Source: Bacteroidales bacterium (lineage in GTDB: Bacteria > Bacteroidota > Bacteroidia > Bacteroidales > Paludibacteraceae). Taken from it: DNA of 64,000 bases. Below the pieces are notes generated by a model that saw nothing but the letters and a program-made list of their open reading frames with translations, did not search any database and had not been told where the DNA came from. The stretch is from assembly GCA_012517575.1 (NCBI GenBank), contig JAAYUQ010000034.1, positions 18,095 through 82,094 of the forward strand, read 5' to 3'. This document shows, piece after piece, positions 19,901 through 28,125 of this stretch (position 1 is the stretch's first letter; each line of letters opens with the position of its first letter). The translations under genes and the position numbers were made by a program.

Positions 19901-20584
19901 ACAAAAATACCGATAAAAATTATTGGCTTCCAGTTTTTTGTAATCAATATTAAGCAGGCGATGTGTTTCAGGCATATAATCGTGGAAAGAACCTTCCGAC
20001 AAAAATCCGGGAACGGTCAAGGGACGTAGAACGCCCAGTCCGCTGGTATTTCCATAAAATGAGAAATCACCGCGGATATTGGTTGAAGGGGAACTCCACA
20101 CGGTCAGTTGGTTTGAAATCAAACGGGGCCAAGCCGTTTCAGCCATCGGCAAACTGGCTGCCACCGTTGGTTGGCTATCGTAACCATGATACAGAAGCAG
20201 CAAATAATTGGTCCCTGTGTTGGTTCCCACTGCATTGCTGTGTATCGAAAGAAAAGCATCCACGTTGTTGGCATTGGCTTCTTCTGAAATTTCCGACAAA
20301 GCCCGATCGTCTGCATCCCTGTTTTGGGTACGCGACATGTAAACGGTAGCATTATTAGCTTGTAATAAATCGCGTAACGCCAATCCTTTGGCCAGATTGC
20401 TCGAAGATTCCCAAAAGCCGAGTGTATCACCCAATGCAAAAGGTATGGTTTGAACGTTTCTGTCGTTCGCTCCATCGTATCCTCCATGACCAGGATTGAT
20501 ATAAATTTTAATTCCCGTAAAGTCTACTGCTTTGACAGAAAAAATCGTCAATAAAATAATGAATAATAAAATATATTTTTTCAT
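16916..20584 (-). CDS. Secreted N-acetylmuramoyl-L-alanine amidase-propeller protein with T9SS sorting domain
   Basis: 1,222 residues. Signal peptide 1-19. Amidase_3 domain at about 24-230 with zinc ligands His33 (PGHGG), Glu59 (WESS) and His115 (SIHSNA) and catalytic Glu197 (FLSEGSFH), all intact. A carboxypeptidase-regulatory-like beta sandwich follows at about 260-345 (GTYKLHLEATDYEAKDTTV), then long beta-propeller-like repeats (about 380-1,130). The C-terminus has a T9SS type A sorting domain (SLYPNPASDYVIV, then GLYILQVRTDEKRNSFRFIKQ). It is thus predicted to cleave peptidoglycan stem peptides outside the cell or on prey or dead cells, unlike ordinary periplasmic amidases. It follows the TolB-like gene by 17 bases and is probably co-transcribed with it. 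Confidence 0.88.
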   Translation of the reverse strand: MKKYILLFIILLTIFSVKAVDFTGIKIYINPGHGGYDGANDRNVQTIPFALGDTLGFWESSSNLAKGLALRDLLQANNATVYMSRTQNRDADDRALSEISEEANANNVDAFLSIHSNAVGTNTGTNYLLLLYHGYDSQPTVAASLPMAETAWPRLISNQLTVWSSPSTNIRGDFSFYGNTSGLGVLRPLTVPGFLSEGSFHDYMPETHRLLNIDYKKLEANNFYRYFCDYFHVDLPATGIIAGFAKSANEKMNHPLYANYKAFTHDERVPINGAKVKLMNQNGDSLNIYYVDSLYNGIFAFYNLTPGTYKLHLEATDYEAKDTTVIVTAATTSYAKMFLPNVNVVVPKDTTPDYPDPVQEAGVLPMKYYNFGDEEVVVPEWLNQQPIKKVLYRDEKLYVLTTEPKITIYNAQTLNKIREMDLSGIEGGVNLVSDIAFTSDGYLLACNKDTVSLPENKGRYFKVYTWDNDSVAPALLFKTQQQANWANGIMGETFAVSGPRWKCSIYVPSVTSGSSKQIRIIGFTYEEDNPLGYKYMMDVANYTEALWGKNMKFTISPTGKNHFILDSEKVLPTEYQFDWSAADRSPLIKKGEFTEQNGFQLATSASGINFFRHAQHTFMVSPTCDADTTKVGAVLFDVTNGIQQSLKVSEKLPADGLGTAKATYMAAAAKVSGYDLNILVLAQNEGMARFKTIPGSSANIYASELKAEKTETDYLLKFTLNENATAVSIDIFDGENIIKSIDAGALNKGIQSVSVPLAELPTGTFSWKVTASAYAVDRPVKISDDASPELQFYSPRGVAVDNNFESSFFGRIYATETAGGTTTNRTTQDGVYILNAALEDVTQQGAQSYAGSVTWVGTSSPMRLAVAEDGKVYVTDWSDAHPGVWIMDPAAPSAPFVPVFSGLTKASSGLSSFGGVNVHGSISHCWVLGTGEDTRLYTFDEDYVDAVATSAGNVLQYNIGTLATPWQQAPSAIVYNDALNGNLQQNYNSCIAPDGRGGWWISQYRSADAANIPSLIHVTDRGIVDFNSGKTPTLIENSYTGGMAVSFDGKMLAMGCNNEVKIFHVSFSDSGIPSLTRLYSIKPAMGTNTAGLAFDRAGNVYVISNSSERLGVWSLPKVENTFTTPAPSSEKLDVISEVPQVEASEKSEISLYPNPASDYVIVDSKTAKLQTIAVYDTKGRLIRSINASGTQVRLSLEGMTPGLYILQVRTDEKRNSFRFIKQ

Positions 20585-20601
20585 GGCTGTAAACTCCTTA
20601 T

Positions 20602-21501
20602 TTATTTTATAATTATATTCAATAAATACAAATCACCATTTGCCGTATTGAAAGCAATGACTTTTCCATCAGGAGAAACAGCAGGGTACATGGCGATAAG
20701 ATCAGAAGTAGTAAGTTTTTGATACACTTTTCCATCGATCGTTGCGGCTACCAGAGAAGAAGAAAGGAGCACTTCTCCATTGTCAATATCGTTCATTCCC
20801 ACTATCCACTGATTGTTGATCCATTGTGGCGCATTCAGTTTACCCAGAAAAGAAATATTCTTTCCGGTTATATCACAAACAAAAGTTCCCTTTCCTGCAG
20901 CAACATACGCAATTCGCTTTCCATCCGGCGAGATGGAAGGCCAAATATAGCTTGCATTTTCTCCATTTGGAGTAAGCACAGTACGCAAATTTCCCCTATA
21001 AAGAACCATTTTACGATCTTCAACAGTAATTACAGGCACAATTTCGCCGTTAGATGACTGACTTTTAATCAGCTGACGATTTTTTATCACGAGAGGTTTG
21101 TTACTCGAAAACCCCACGGCAAGAGGTTCGCGAGTAGGAGCTATGAGTTGTTGCTGTTTTTCATCAGAAACAGAATACAATTTTACGGAAGAAAAAAGGC
21201 GATGGTTTATCAATTCGTTTTTTCTGAAGGCAATGGTTTTTCCATCGCTGCTTATTTTAACCCCATAACCTGCACCTTTTTCGGTAGTCAGTGTTTTAAC
21301 CTGTCTGTCGAAGAACGATAACATTTTCAGCCCGTCGTAATTTTCAGAAGAACAAATCAAATATTCACCCGTAGGACTGAAAACCGGATGATACATGCCG
21401 CCGCTTTCTCCGGTTTTTATCGGAGAAACAGTCGTAACTTGGATGGTTTGAGCAAATGTTGTTTGTACGCTCAAAACCAATAACAGTAGTAGTTTTCTCA
21501 T
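20602..21501 (-). CDS. Exported TolB-like (PD40/WD40-like) beta-propeller protein
   Basis: 299 residues: signal peptide MRKLLLLLVLSVQTTFAQ, then repeated PD40 blades (HPVFSPTGEYLICSS, ISSDGKTIAFRK, SISPDGKRIAYVA, AVSPDGKVIAFNT). No catalytic residues are recognised, so it is probably a periplasmic or surface binding protein. It is the first gene of a two-gene unit with the amidase, led by a LacI-type palindrome at 21566-21589. Precise role unknown. Confidence 0.8.
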   Translation of the reverse strand: MRKLLLLLVLSVQTTFAQTIQVTTVSPIKTGESGGMYHPVFSPTGEYLICSSENYDGLKMLSFFDRQVKTLTTEKGAGYGVKISSDGKTIAFRKNELINHRLFSSVKLYSVSDEKQQQLIAPTREPLAVGFSSNKPLVIKNRQLIKSQSSNGEIVPVITVEDRKMVLYRGNLRTVLTPNGENASYIWPSISPDGKRIAYVAAGKGTFVCDITGKNISFLGKLNAPQWINNQWIVGMNDIDNGEVLLSSSLVAATIDGKVYQKLTTSDLIAMYPAVSPDGKVIAFNTANGDLYLLNIIIK

Positions 21502-21545
21502 GATATTAACATTTAAAAATTATTTTTTAAAATTTTTTCGGGGTA

Positions 21546-21553
21546 AATATAGA
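21546..21553 (-). promoter_or_regulatory. Candidate -7 element of the TolB-like/amidase unit
   Basis: On the minus strand, TATATTTA lies about 45-50 bases before the start at 21501 and just downstream of the palindrome at 21566-21589. It departs from TAnnTTTG only in the last base. Confidence 0.35.
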
Positions 21554-21565
21554 ACATTTTTTTCA

Positions 21566-21589
21566 AATAATGCAAACGATTGCATTATT
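21566..21589. promoter_or_regulatory. 24-bp LacI-type palindrome upstream of the TolB-like/amidase unit
   Basis: Perfect 10-base arms (AATAATGCAA / TTGCATTATT) around ACGA. The core TGCAAACGATTGCA has the symmetry of LacI/GalR operators and closely matches the site at 16821-16834. It sits 65-88 bases before the gene start. Confidence 0.55.
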
Positions 21590-22203
21590 TTTTCAAAATT
21601 TTTTTTGATTTGATGTTTGTCGAAGATACTTGAATTTGGATAATTAGGTAAATTCTTACGTAGTATGCATTTAACCCAGATTACGCATTCAAAAATATTA
21701 AATATCATTTCTGCAATTCAATGAACTATGTAACTTAACGTGAGTTCGGTATAACGATTTACCTGTTTTAATCATATAAAAGTTGACAATTAATAAGATA
21801 ATAAGGTTTATTCTGGTTGTTGATTAACGTTACTAAGGTTTTTATTAAAATATCGGGGTGTGTTTTCTGAATATAAAGACCTTATTTGGCACAACTAACC
21901 TTCGTAACATGTGAATACTTCCTTTTCATCAACCTTATTAGCTTATTTATAATTGCTTGTATAATATTTATCTTCATCTATTGAACTCACTTTAACTTAT
22001 TCATTATAAATAATTAGACTAAATTCTGAACTTTATAAACTGACTTACAATTAGTTTTAACCGTGTTTTTTTTAATGCTGAATCTGGATTTAATCAGTTG
22101 ATTATATACTTTATTTTGAAAAACAAATTCAGTACAAATAATCAATTTGTTATGAGTAAGTTTTTTGAAAAAATATCGAACTGTTGAAAAAGTACAATTG
22201 TCG
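21590..22203. other. Non-coding A+T-rich region
   Basis: About 600 bases between the TolB-like gene and the regulator. I see no gene, tRNA, strong hairpin or recognisable insertion-sequence end. Confidence 0.5.
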
Positions 22204-25050
22204 TTATTTGAATTCAATCATAAATTCGGTGAGACTTTTTGTAGAAGGAAGTCCGATTTTTTTGCGGATACGGGCTCTTCCCATTTCCACGCCTTTGAGC
22301 GAAATATTCATTAAGTGGGCAATGTCCTTGCTCGAGAGATTGAGGCGAAGGTAGGCACAAAATCTCAAATCATTGGGTGTTAATTCGGGATATTTTTCGT
22401 GCAAATGACGGAAAAAGTTCTCATGGATTCGGTCGAAATTGGCCTGAAATATTGCCCAATCATCTTCCGAAGAAAGATTTTCATCGAGCAGGCGGATAAT
22501 TTTCTCATAATACTTGTTGGGGTATTGTGATCCTAAAGCTGCTTTTTGTTGCACGATTTCTTCTTTTATGGTGGCCAACACTTCATTTTTTCTAATCAGC
22601 GTCATGGTTGAAGTAGCCAACTCCTTGCTTTTCAAAGTTAATTCCGACTCCAACTTTTCTTTCTCCAGTGTCATGATTTGCTGCTCTCTTTTTTCAATTT
22701 CTTTTCTCCTGATCTCTTCCTGCTCTATTCTCACTTTTTCCTTTTTCTTGTGAATAATCTGCTGAACATACCGGTAAATTCCCCACAGTAAAAACAACAC
22801 CGCCAAAGTGTAGACTATTTTCGTAGGTGTACTCAAATAAAAAGGTGGCTTAACTTCAAATGAATAATTCGTTTCAGAAAGGATTTGTCCGCTTCCTGAT
22901 ACTGCTTCGGCTTTGAATACATATTTTCCATAAGGCAGGTATTTGTATTCAATAACGGGCGTAACGGATGGATCTCTCCAAACCACGTCCAATCCTTCGA
23001 GTTTGAAGCGATATTGTACATTGCTCCTTTGAGCAAATTCCGGGTAAAAGACCGAAAATACAACATTGTTTCTTGAATAGGGTATAGACGGTAAACCTGT
23101 TGTTTCGATCGGTAAAAAGTCAAATTTTCTGTTCGCAGCATCTGAAATTTGAATGCTTTTCAGTTTTAATTCTATGTTGCGTTGCTGAATTGGTTTCAGG
23201 TTATAGTTATAAAGCGCCAGTCCATTCTACAAAGTGAAAATACATTCATTTTCCGATATAGGAATGATATTTTGATAATCGTCAACGGTTTGATGAAGAA
23301 AGTCGGCATACTGAACAATATCCACCAATTTGATTTGACCGGGTTTGATTTCAACCAAGGCAGCTTCAGCAGGGCGAATGAACCAATACAGGTTCCCTTT
23401 GAAATGGCATATCCGATAGGAATTGGAAAAATTTCCAAGTGCTTTGTTTAATTCGTCGAAAGGCACAATTTTTTTTCGGATATCGTCGAAAGTGTAAAAT
23501 AAATTATAGTCGGTAAAAACCACTCTATTGTTTACAGAAAAGACATTGATGGTATTCAAATGTTGCTGATCAAGAGATTTATATACGTTCATGTGCTCTA
23601 TTCGTTGCAGGTCGGGAGTAAGTTGAATAGCAAAAAGCCCTCGATGCAAATGACTTGCCCAAATGGTTCCGGTATAATCTATTTCGATGTAGCGAATGGG
23701 ATGCAGAAAATCTTCCACTGCATGGCTAAATTTCCATTTTCCGTTCACTTTTTTGTAAATGCACAGTTGCGAATAAGTACCTTGAACCAGCACATCCACG
23801 CCGTGAATGGTTCCACGAGCAAAACATATGCCTCCCTTTACAGGTGAAACAGGAATGGAATTCGTTGGCGTAATTTCAAAAGTTTCTTCATTGTTGCCAC
23901 AAAATTGCTGTCCATCAAAGGAACTTACATTCCAGACCTGTCCCTTTATTTTGGAGTCGATTGTGAGGTTGCGTACGGTTTGATGTTCCATCCAAGCTTT
24001 GTATAAACCCTGATTGGTGGCAATATAAAAATGGGGTGGATCATAACTTACCGAATAAACAGCGCCAATTGCCGGATAGAAAGACTGAATGCAGCGTAAG
24101 GAGGAGTTTTGATGAACAAAAGCAATGCCTTTATCCAGCGCCAACCAAATGTTGTTGTCACGGTCGAAAGCAATTCCAAGCACAGTGTTGTTTTGGAGTA
24201 CATTGGAAGTATTGATTGCCCAGATTTTTTGTCCCGACTTGTCGATGGCCACAGCACCATTTAAAATGGTACCGATGACAATTAATCCGTTGGGTGAAAT
24301 AACCGCCCGGTTGATTTGAGCTTTTTTCAATAAATCGTCCACTTCCGTAGAGAAACGTGTAAATAGTTGTCCATCATACAGATATAGTCCATCGGAAATC
24401 GTAATCATCAAAGCGTGTTTGTCGTCAAAAGGTAGGATTTTGATGACTGGACTTTTCATAATATTGTTGGGAACAGGAACAAAAGTATTCTTTTGTCGGT
24501 CGAAGAAGCAAAAATCTTTCTGAAAAGTATGTGTATATAAAGTATTTTGATAGAGGTTGAAGAACAGGAAGGAAAAATCGGTTCTAAATCCTTTTACTTC
24601 CCCGTTTTTAAATGTAAAATATGAAGTAAAAGATTGAAAAAAAATGGTGCCGTGGTCGTCGAAGATATTCCAAACTTCATCATTTTGCATTTTGTAATTT
24701 TTCAACAGCACCGATAGTGAAGTATAATTTAACTGACCAAGCCGGTCTCTTTCAAAATAGCCAAATTCTTCGAAGGCGCCAATGTAAATTCGATTTTTTT
24801 TGTCAATCATTACAGAACGCACCAAACCATTTCCGGGAATTTTGTGCAATTTCCACAGAGAACCGTCAAATTCGAGTAGTCCTTCATTATTGCCAAAATA
24901 GAGTATACCATCCGAAGCTTGTGCCACTGCCCAATTTTGATTGGCAGCGTGATAATCGTTTTTTGAAAATTGTGTAACGAGCGGAATAAATTCCTGGGCA
25001 TTTATAGTGCAAGAACAGAATATAATGAAAAGAAGATGGATTTTTTTCAT
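22204..25050 (-). pseudogene. Propeller/Y_Y_Y sensor with LuxR-type HTH regulator, interrupted by one TAG
   Basis: One reading frame of 948 sense-or-stop codons is cut by a single TAG at 23227-23229 (codon 608; context IFTL-stop-NGLALYNY, where CAG for Gln is the simplest ancestor). Before it: signal peptide MKKIHLLFIIFCSCTINAQ and a ligand-sensor beta-propeller (VAQASDGILYFGNNEGLLEF). After it: a Y_Y_Y domain (NVQYRFKLEGLDVVWRD), a membrane helix (IVYTLAVLFLLWGIYRYV), a coiled coil and a LuxR-type HTH (LSSKDIAHLMNISLKGVEMGRARIRKKIGL). These one-piece sensors span the inner membrane and usually control nearby surface-polysaccharide or secretion genes. I start it at 25050 (signal peptide), not the upstream ATG at 25110. 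If the stop is real, sensor and DNA-binding halves are uncoupled. Confidence 0.82.
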
Positions 25051-25121
25051 AAATGTTCCATATTGTTTTTTCAAGGTATAAATAGATTTCAGGTTAAAAA
25101 ATTCATGCAAAGGAACTTAAA

Positions 25122-25328
25122 ATGATTCCTTTAGCAAAATCGATACAAGATTCCTATCCGGACACTTTAATAATATCGACTTCCAAAAGTAAGAAAATAT
25201 TTGATGCCGAAAAAGAAACAACAAATTTTTATACAATAGGCAGTAATTATGAGAAGTTCTATGATGAAAATCATGAAGCACAAAATAAATACAAAACCGT
25301 AAAAAAGAAATTTTGTATGGGATGGTAA
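25122..25328 (+). pseudogene. Possible gene fragment next to tRNA-Lys
   Basis: A 68-codon frame (MIPLAKSIQDSYPDTLIIST, then NFYTIGSNYEKFYDEN) has protein-like composition but matches no family I know. It starts just upstream of the divergent regulator and ends 25 bases from the 3' end of tRNA-Lys. It could be the tail of a decayed gene. Low confidence. Confidence 0.25.
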
Positions 25329-25352
25329 AAAAGAGGGAATAAACAAAAAAAG

Positions 25353-25425
25353 TGATCCAGCTGGGATTCGAACCCAGGACCCCATCCTTAAAAGGGATGT
25401 GCTCTACCGGCTGAGCTACTAGATC
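25353..25425 (-). tRNA. tRNA-Lys (anticodon TTT)
   Basis: 73 bases. Acceptor stem GATCTAG/CTGGATC with discriminator A, D-loop AGCCGGTA, anticodon loop CTTTTAA, TpsiC arm CTGGG-TTCGAAT-CCCAG. CCA is not encoded. Confidence 0.95.
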
Positions 25426-25677
25426 ATGTAAAAACGGCTGCAAAGTTACTTATTTTTTTGGAAACTTCAAACAAAATCTTTAAAAAGTTCCAAAGCTGTC
25501 CATCAATTAGTTGATTAACAATTATTTCCAATCAAAATTTTATTAAATATATTTTTACACACTTTGTTTTGTCTTTGGTTCAAACGTATTGCCTTGAATA
25601 TTTTATTCAGGTATGTTAAGTTGTTAAACGAAAATTAAATTTTTTCGGTATTTTTATTAAATCTCCATTCATTCCTA

Positions 25678-25709
25678 TTTTGAATTTTCATTGATATAAA
25701 GTAACTTTG
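25678..25709 (+). promoter_or_regulatory. Promoter of the C69 dipeptidase
   Basis: TTTTG at 25678-25682 and TAACTTTG at 25702-25709 with 19 bases between them, a near-ideal Bacteroidota -33/-7 pair, 27 bases before the ATG. Confidence 0.6.
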
Positions 25710-25735
25710 TAACTCTTAAAAAATTTAACAAAAAA

Positions 25736-27379
25736 ATGAGAAAACTTTTTCTATTAATTGGTTTAATTTCAGCATATTTTAATTCGATAGCCTGCACCAA
25801 TTTTTTGGTGGGGAAAGCAGCTACGGTTGATGGTTCTACTCTTATCAGTTATGCAGCCGATTCGTATTTTATGTTTGGTTCGCTGTATTATTCACCGGCA
25901 GCAGTTTATCCCGACAATGCCATGCTCGATATTTACGAGTGGGACACGGGAGAGTATTTGGGAAAAATCAAGCAGGCCGAAAGAACCTATTCTGTTGTGG
26001 GCAATATGAATGAATTTCAGGTTTCAATTGGAGAAACCACTTTTGGTGGTCGTCCCGAGCTGGTCGACAGCACTGCCATACTCGATTATGGAAGCTTAAT
26101 TTATATAGCTCTGCAGCGTTCCCGTTCTGCCCGTGAAGCCATTAAGGTGATGACCGATTTGGTGGCTCAATATGGTTATCGAAGTGAAGGAGAATCTTTT
26201 TCCATTGCCGATCCGAATGAAGTTTGGATTATGGAAATGGTAGGAAAAGGAAACAGAAATAAAGGCGCAGTTTGGGTGGCCCAGCGAATACCGGATGATT
26301 GCGTTTCTGCTCATGCCAACCAGGCCAGAATCACAACCTTTCCTTTCGACGATAAAAACAATTGCCTTTATGCAGAAGATGTCATAGCTTTTGCTCGAGA
26401 AAAGGGTTATTTTAAAGGGAAGAACAAGGATTTCAGTTTTTCGGACACATATGCTCCATTGGATTATTTGGGACTGAGAATTTGTGAGGCGCGGGTTTGG
26501 ACTTTTTTTCGAAAAGTTGATCCGTCAATGGACAGTTATATTTCATACATCAAGGGAGAAACTGTTCAACGAATGCCTTTATGGATAAAGCCTAACCGTA
26601 AAATCAGTGCGCAGGATGTAAAGGAATTTATGCGTGATCAGTATGAAGGAACGGAATTGGACATTACCAAAGGAATAGGTGCCGGCCCTTTTAACAGCAA
26701 GCTGCGCTGCAGTCCTCTGACTTTTTATGTTGACAGTGTGGAATACGTGCACGAACGTCCCGTAGCCACCCAACAGACGGGTTTTTCGTTTGTAGCTCAA
26801 ATGCGAAACTGGTTGCCCGATTATATTGGCGGAATATTGTGGTTTGGTGTTGACGATGCTGCCAGTTCCATTTATGTACCCATGTATTGCGGTATAAACA
26901 GTGTTCCAGAATGTTATCGTGCAGGCAATGGAAGTCTGGTAGAATATTCGCCAACTTCGGCATTCTGGATTTATAACCAGGTTGCCAATTTTGCCTACAG
27001 CAAGTATTCTTTTATGATACAAGATATTAAAAAAGTACAGTCGAAATGGGAACAGGATTTTAATTCACTTGTTCCCACCATCGACAAAGTGGCTTTGGGT
27101 ATGCCTGAAGCATCAGCTAAATCGTTTCTGACCAGCTTTAGTAACTATCAGGCAGAAGCTTCAACGGCAGCTTGGAAAAAACTGGGTGAATATCTGCTGG
27201 TAAAATATATGGATGGTAATGTTAAAATGGAGAAGGACGGGAAATTTCTTCAGAATGACAAAGGAATTCCTCCGGGAATTATTCGCCCCGGTTATCCGGA
27301 AGATTTTTTGCGTATGATGGTAAAGGAAAATCCCGGTTTGAGGGTAAAAACGGCAGAAGAATTACAAAACCGGAAATAA
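25736..27379 (+). CDS. C69 family dipeptidase (PepD/U34 type), exported
   Basis: 547 residues. A signal peptide (MRKLFLLIGLISAYFNSIA) ends right before Cys20, the N-terminal nucleophile in CTNFLVGKAATVDGSTL, which is exposed by processing. The family also shows SFSIADPNEVWIMEM and the HANQARITTF segment, both present. It hydrolyses dipeptides in the periplasm, consistent with peptide-fermenting Bacteroidales. It has a clear promoter and a shared bidirectional terminator, so it is monocistronic. Confidence 0.92.
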   Translation: MRKLFLLIGLISAYFNSIACTNFLVGKAATVDGSTLISYAADSYFMFGSLYYSPAAVYPDNAMLDIYEWDTGEYLGKIKQAERTYSVVGNMNEFQVSIGETTFGGRPELVDSTAILDYGSLIYIALQRSRSAREAIKVMTDLVAQYGYRSEGESFSIADPNEVWIMEMVGKGNRNKGAVWVAQRIPDDCVSAHANQARITTFPFDDKNNCLYAEDVIAFAREKGYFKGKNKDFSFSDTYAPLDYLGLRICEARVWTFFRKVDPSMDSYISYIKGETVQRMPLWIKPNRKISAQDVKEFMRDQYEGTELDITKGIGAGPFNSKLRCSPLTFYVDSVEYVHERPVATQQTGFSFVAQMRNWLPDYIGGILWFGVDDAASSIYVPMYCGINSVPECYRAGNGSLVEYSPTSAFWIYNQVANFAYSKYSFMIQDIKKVQSKWEQDFNSLVPTIDKVALGMPEASAKSFLTSFSNYQAEASTAAWKKLGEYLLVKYMDGNVKMEKDGKFLQNDKGIPPGIIRPGYPEDFLRMMVKENPGLRVKTAEELQNRK

Positions 27380-27436
27380 ATTGCTTGTTTCTTTTTACAA
27401 AATCTTTTTCATTCTTTGCACTTGTTAGCCAAAAAT

Positions 27437-27473
27437 AAAAAACTCCCGGAAACATATTTTTTCGGGAGTTTTT
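27437..27473. terminator. Bidirectional terminator
   Basis: AAAACTCCCG and CGGGAGTTTT form a stem with A and T runs on either side, serving the convergent dipeptidase and small exported protein genes. Confidence 0.75.
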
Positions 27474-27498
27474 ACATTTGTAACAAAGAATAGATTCT

Positions 27499-27732
27499 TT
27501 ATTTTTTCAATCCCTGAGCTTTTGCCTTGTTTGTAGACTTTTGGCATTTAGCAGCTTTCATAGTAGCTGTGTCCTTTTTCTGAACTGATGTAGCTGCTTT
27601 CTTTTCTGTTTTTTGAGTAGTTGCAACTTCCTGTTTTGCCGGTTTGTTTACAGGTGTTTTTGCAGTTTGTGCTGTTGCAGACAAAGCAAATACAAATGTC
27701 AATGTCGTTAAAATAATCCCAAGCTTTTTCAT
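27499..27732 (-). CDS. Small exported Lys/Ala/Thr-rich protein
   Basis: 77 residues: signal peptide MKKLGIILTTLTFVFALSATAQ followed by a low-complexity, strongly basic tail (KTEKKAATSVQKKDTATMKAAK) with one Cys. No domain is recognised. It resembles short basic periplasmic proteins common in Bacteroidales. Role unknown. The signal peptide and good terminator make it a believable gene. Confidence 0.65.
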   Translation of the reverse strand: MKKLGIILTTLTFVFALSATAQTAKTPVNKPAKQEVATTQKTEKKAATSVQKKDTATMKAAKCQKSTNKAKAQGLKK

Positions 27733-28125
27733 AATCTACAAAATTTTAATTGTTAATGTAATGTTTTTATTTATCGATTTTTCGTTTCCGAAAATTCAAT
27801 TTATAAGACTGTAGATGGATACAAAGGTTTATTCTGCCGTTAACAATTTATACTAATTTAATTGTTAATTCATCTATCTTAAATTACTATTAATGACTTG
27901 CCTAGTTTTATTTCAGAAAAATAAAGAAGATTTAATTCTAAATCGAATCAATCTGTCAAAGCAAATTGCTATAGAAATCAAAACAATAGCTTATTCAAAA
28001 AAATGAATTTTCATTCCTGATTTTTTTGGTGTAACTTTACAACTTGAAATATTTACCAGATGATTTTACAAAATTCTATTATCAAATATATTTTAATAAA
28101 TTAAAAATCAATAATTTATATTCAG
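27733..28125. other. Non-coding region before gcvP
   Basis: A+T-rich, about 390 bases, between divergent genes. TAACTTTA at 28032-28039 is a possible -7 element for gcvP. No glycine riboswitch pattern is seen. Confidence 0.45.

Noticed and set aside
25117..25443. Minus-strand open frame covering tRNA-Lys
   Set aside because: It spans the whole tRNA gene, which folds perfectly.
25579..25592. Third LacI-type site upstream of the C69 dipeptidase (TTCAAACGTATTGC)
   Set aside because: Has CAAACG but lacks dyad symmetry, so it is probably chance.
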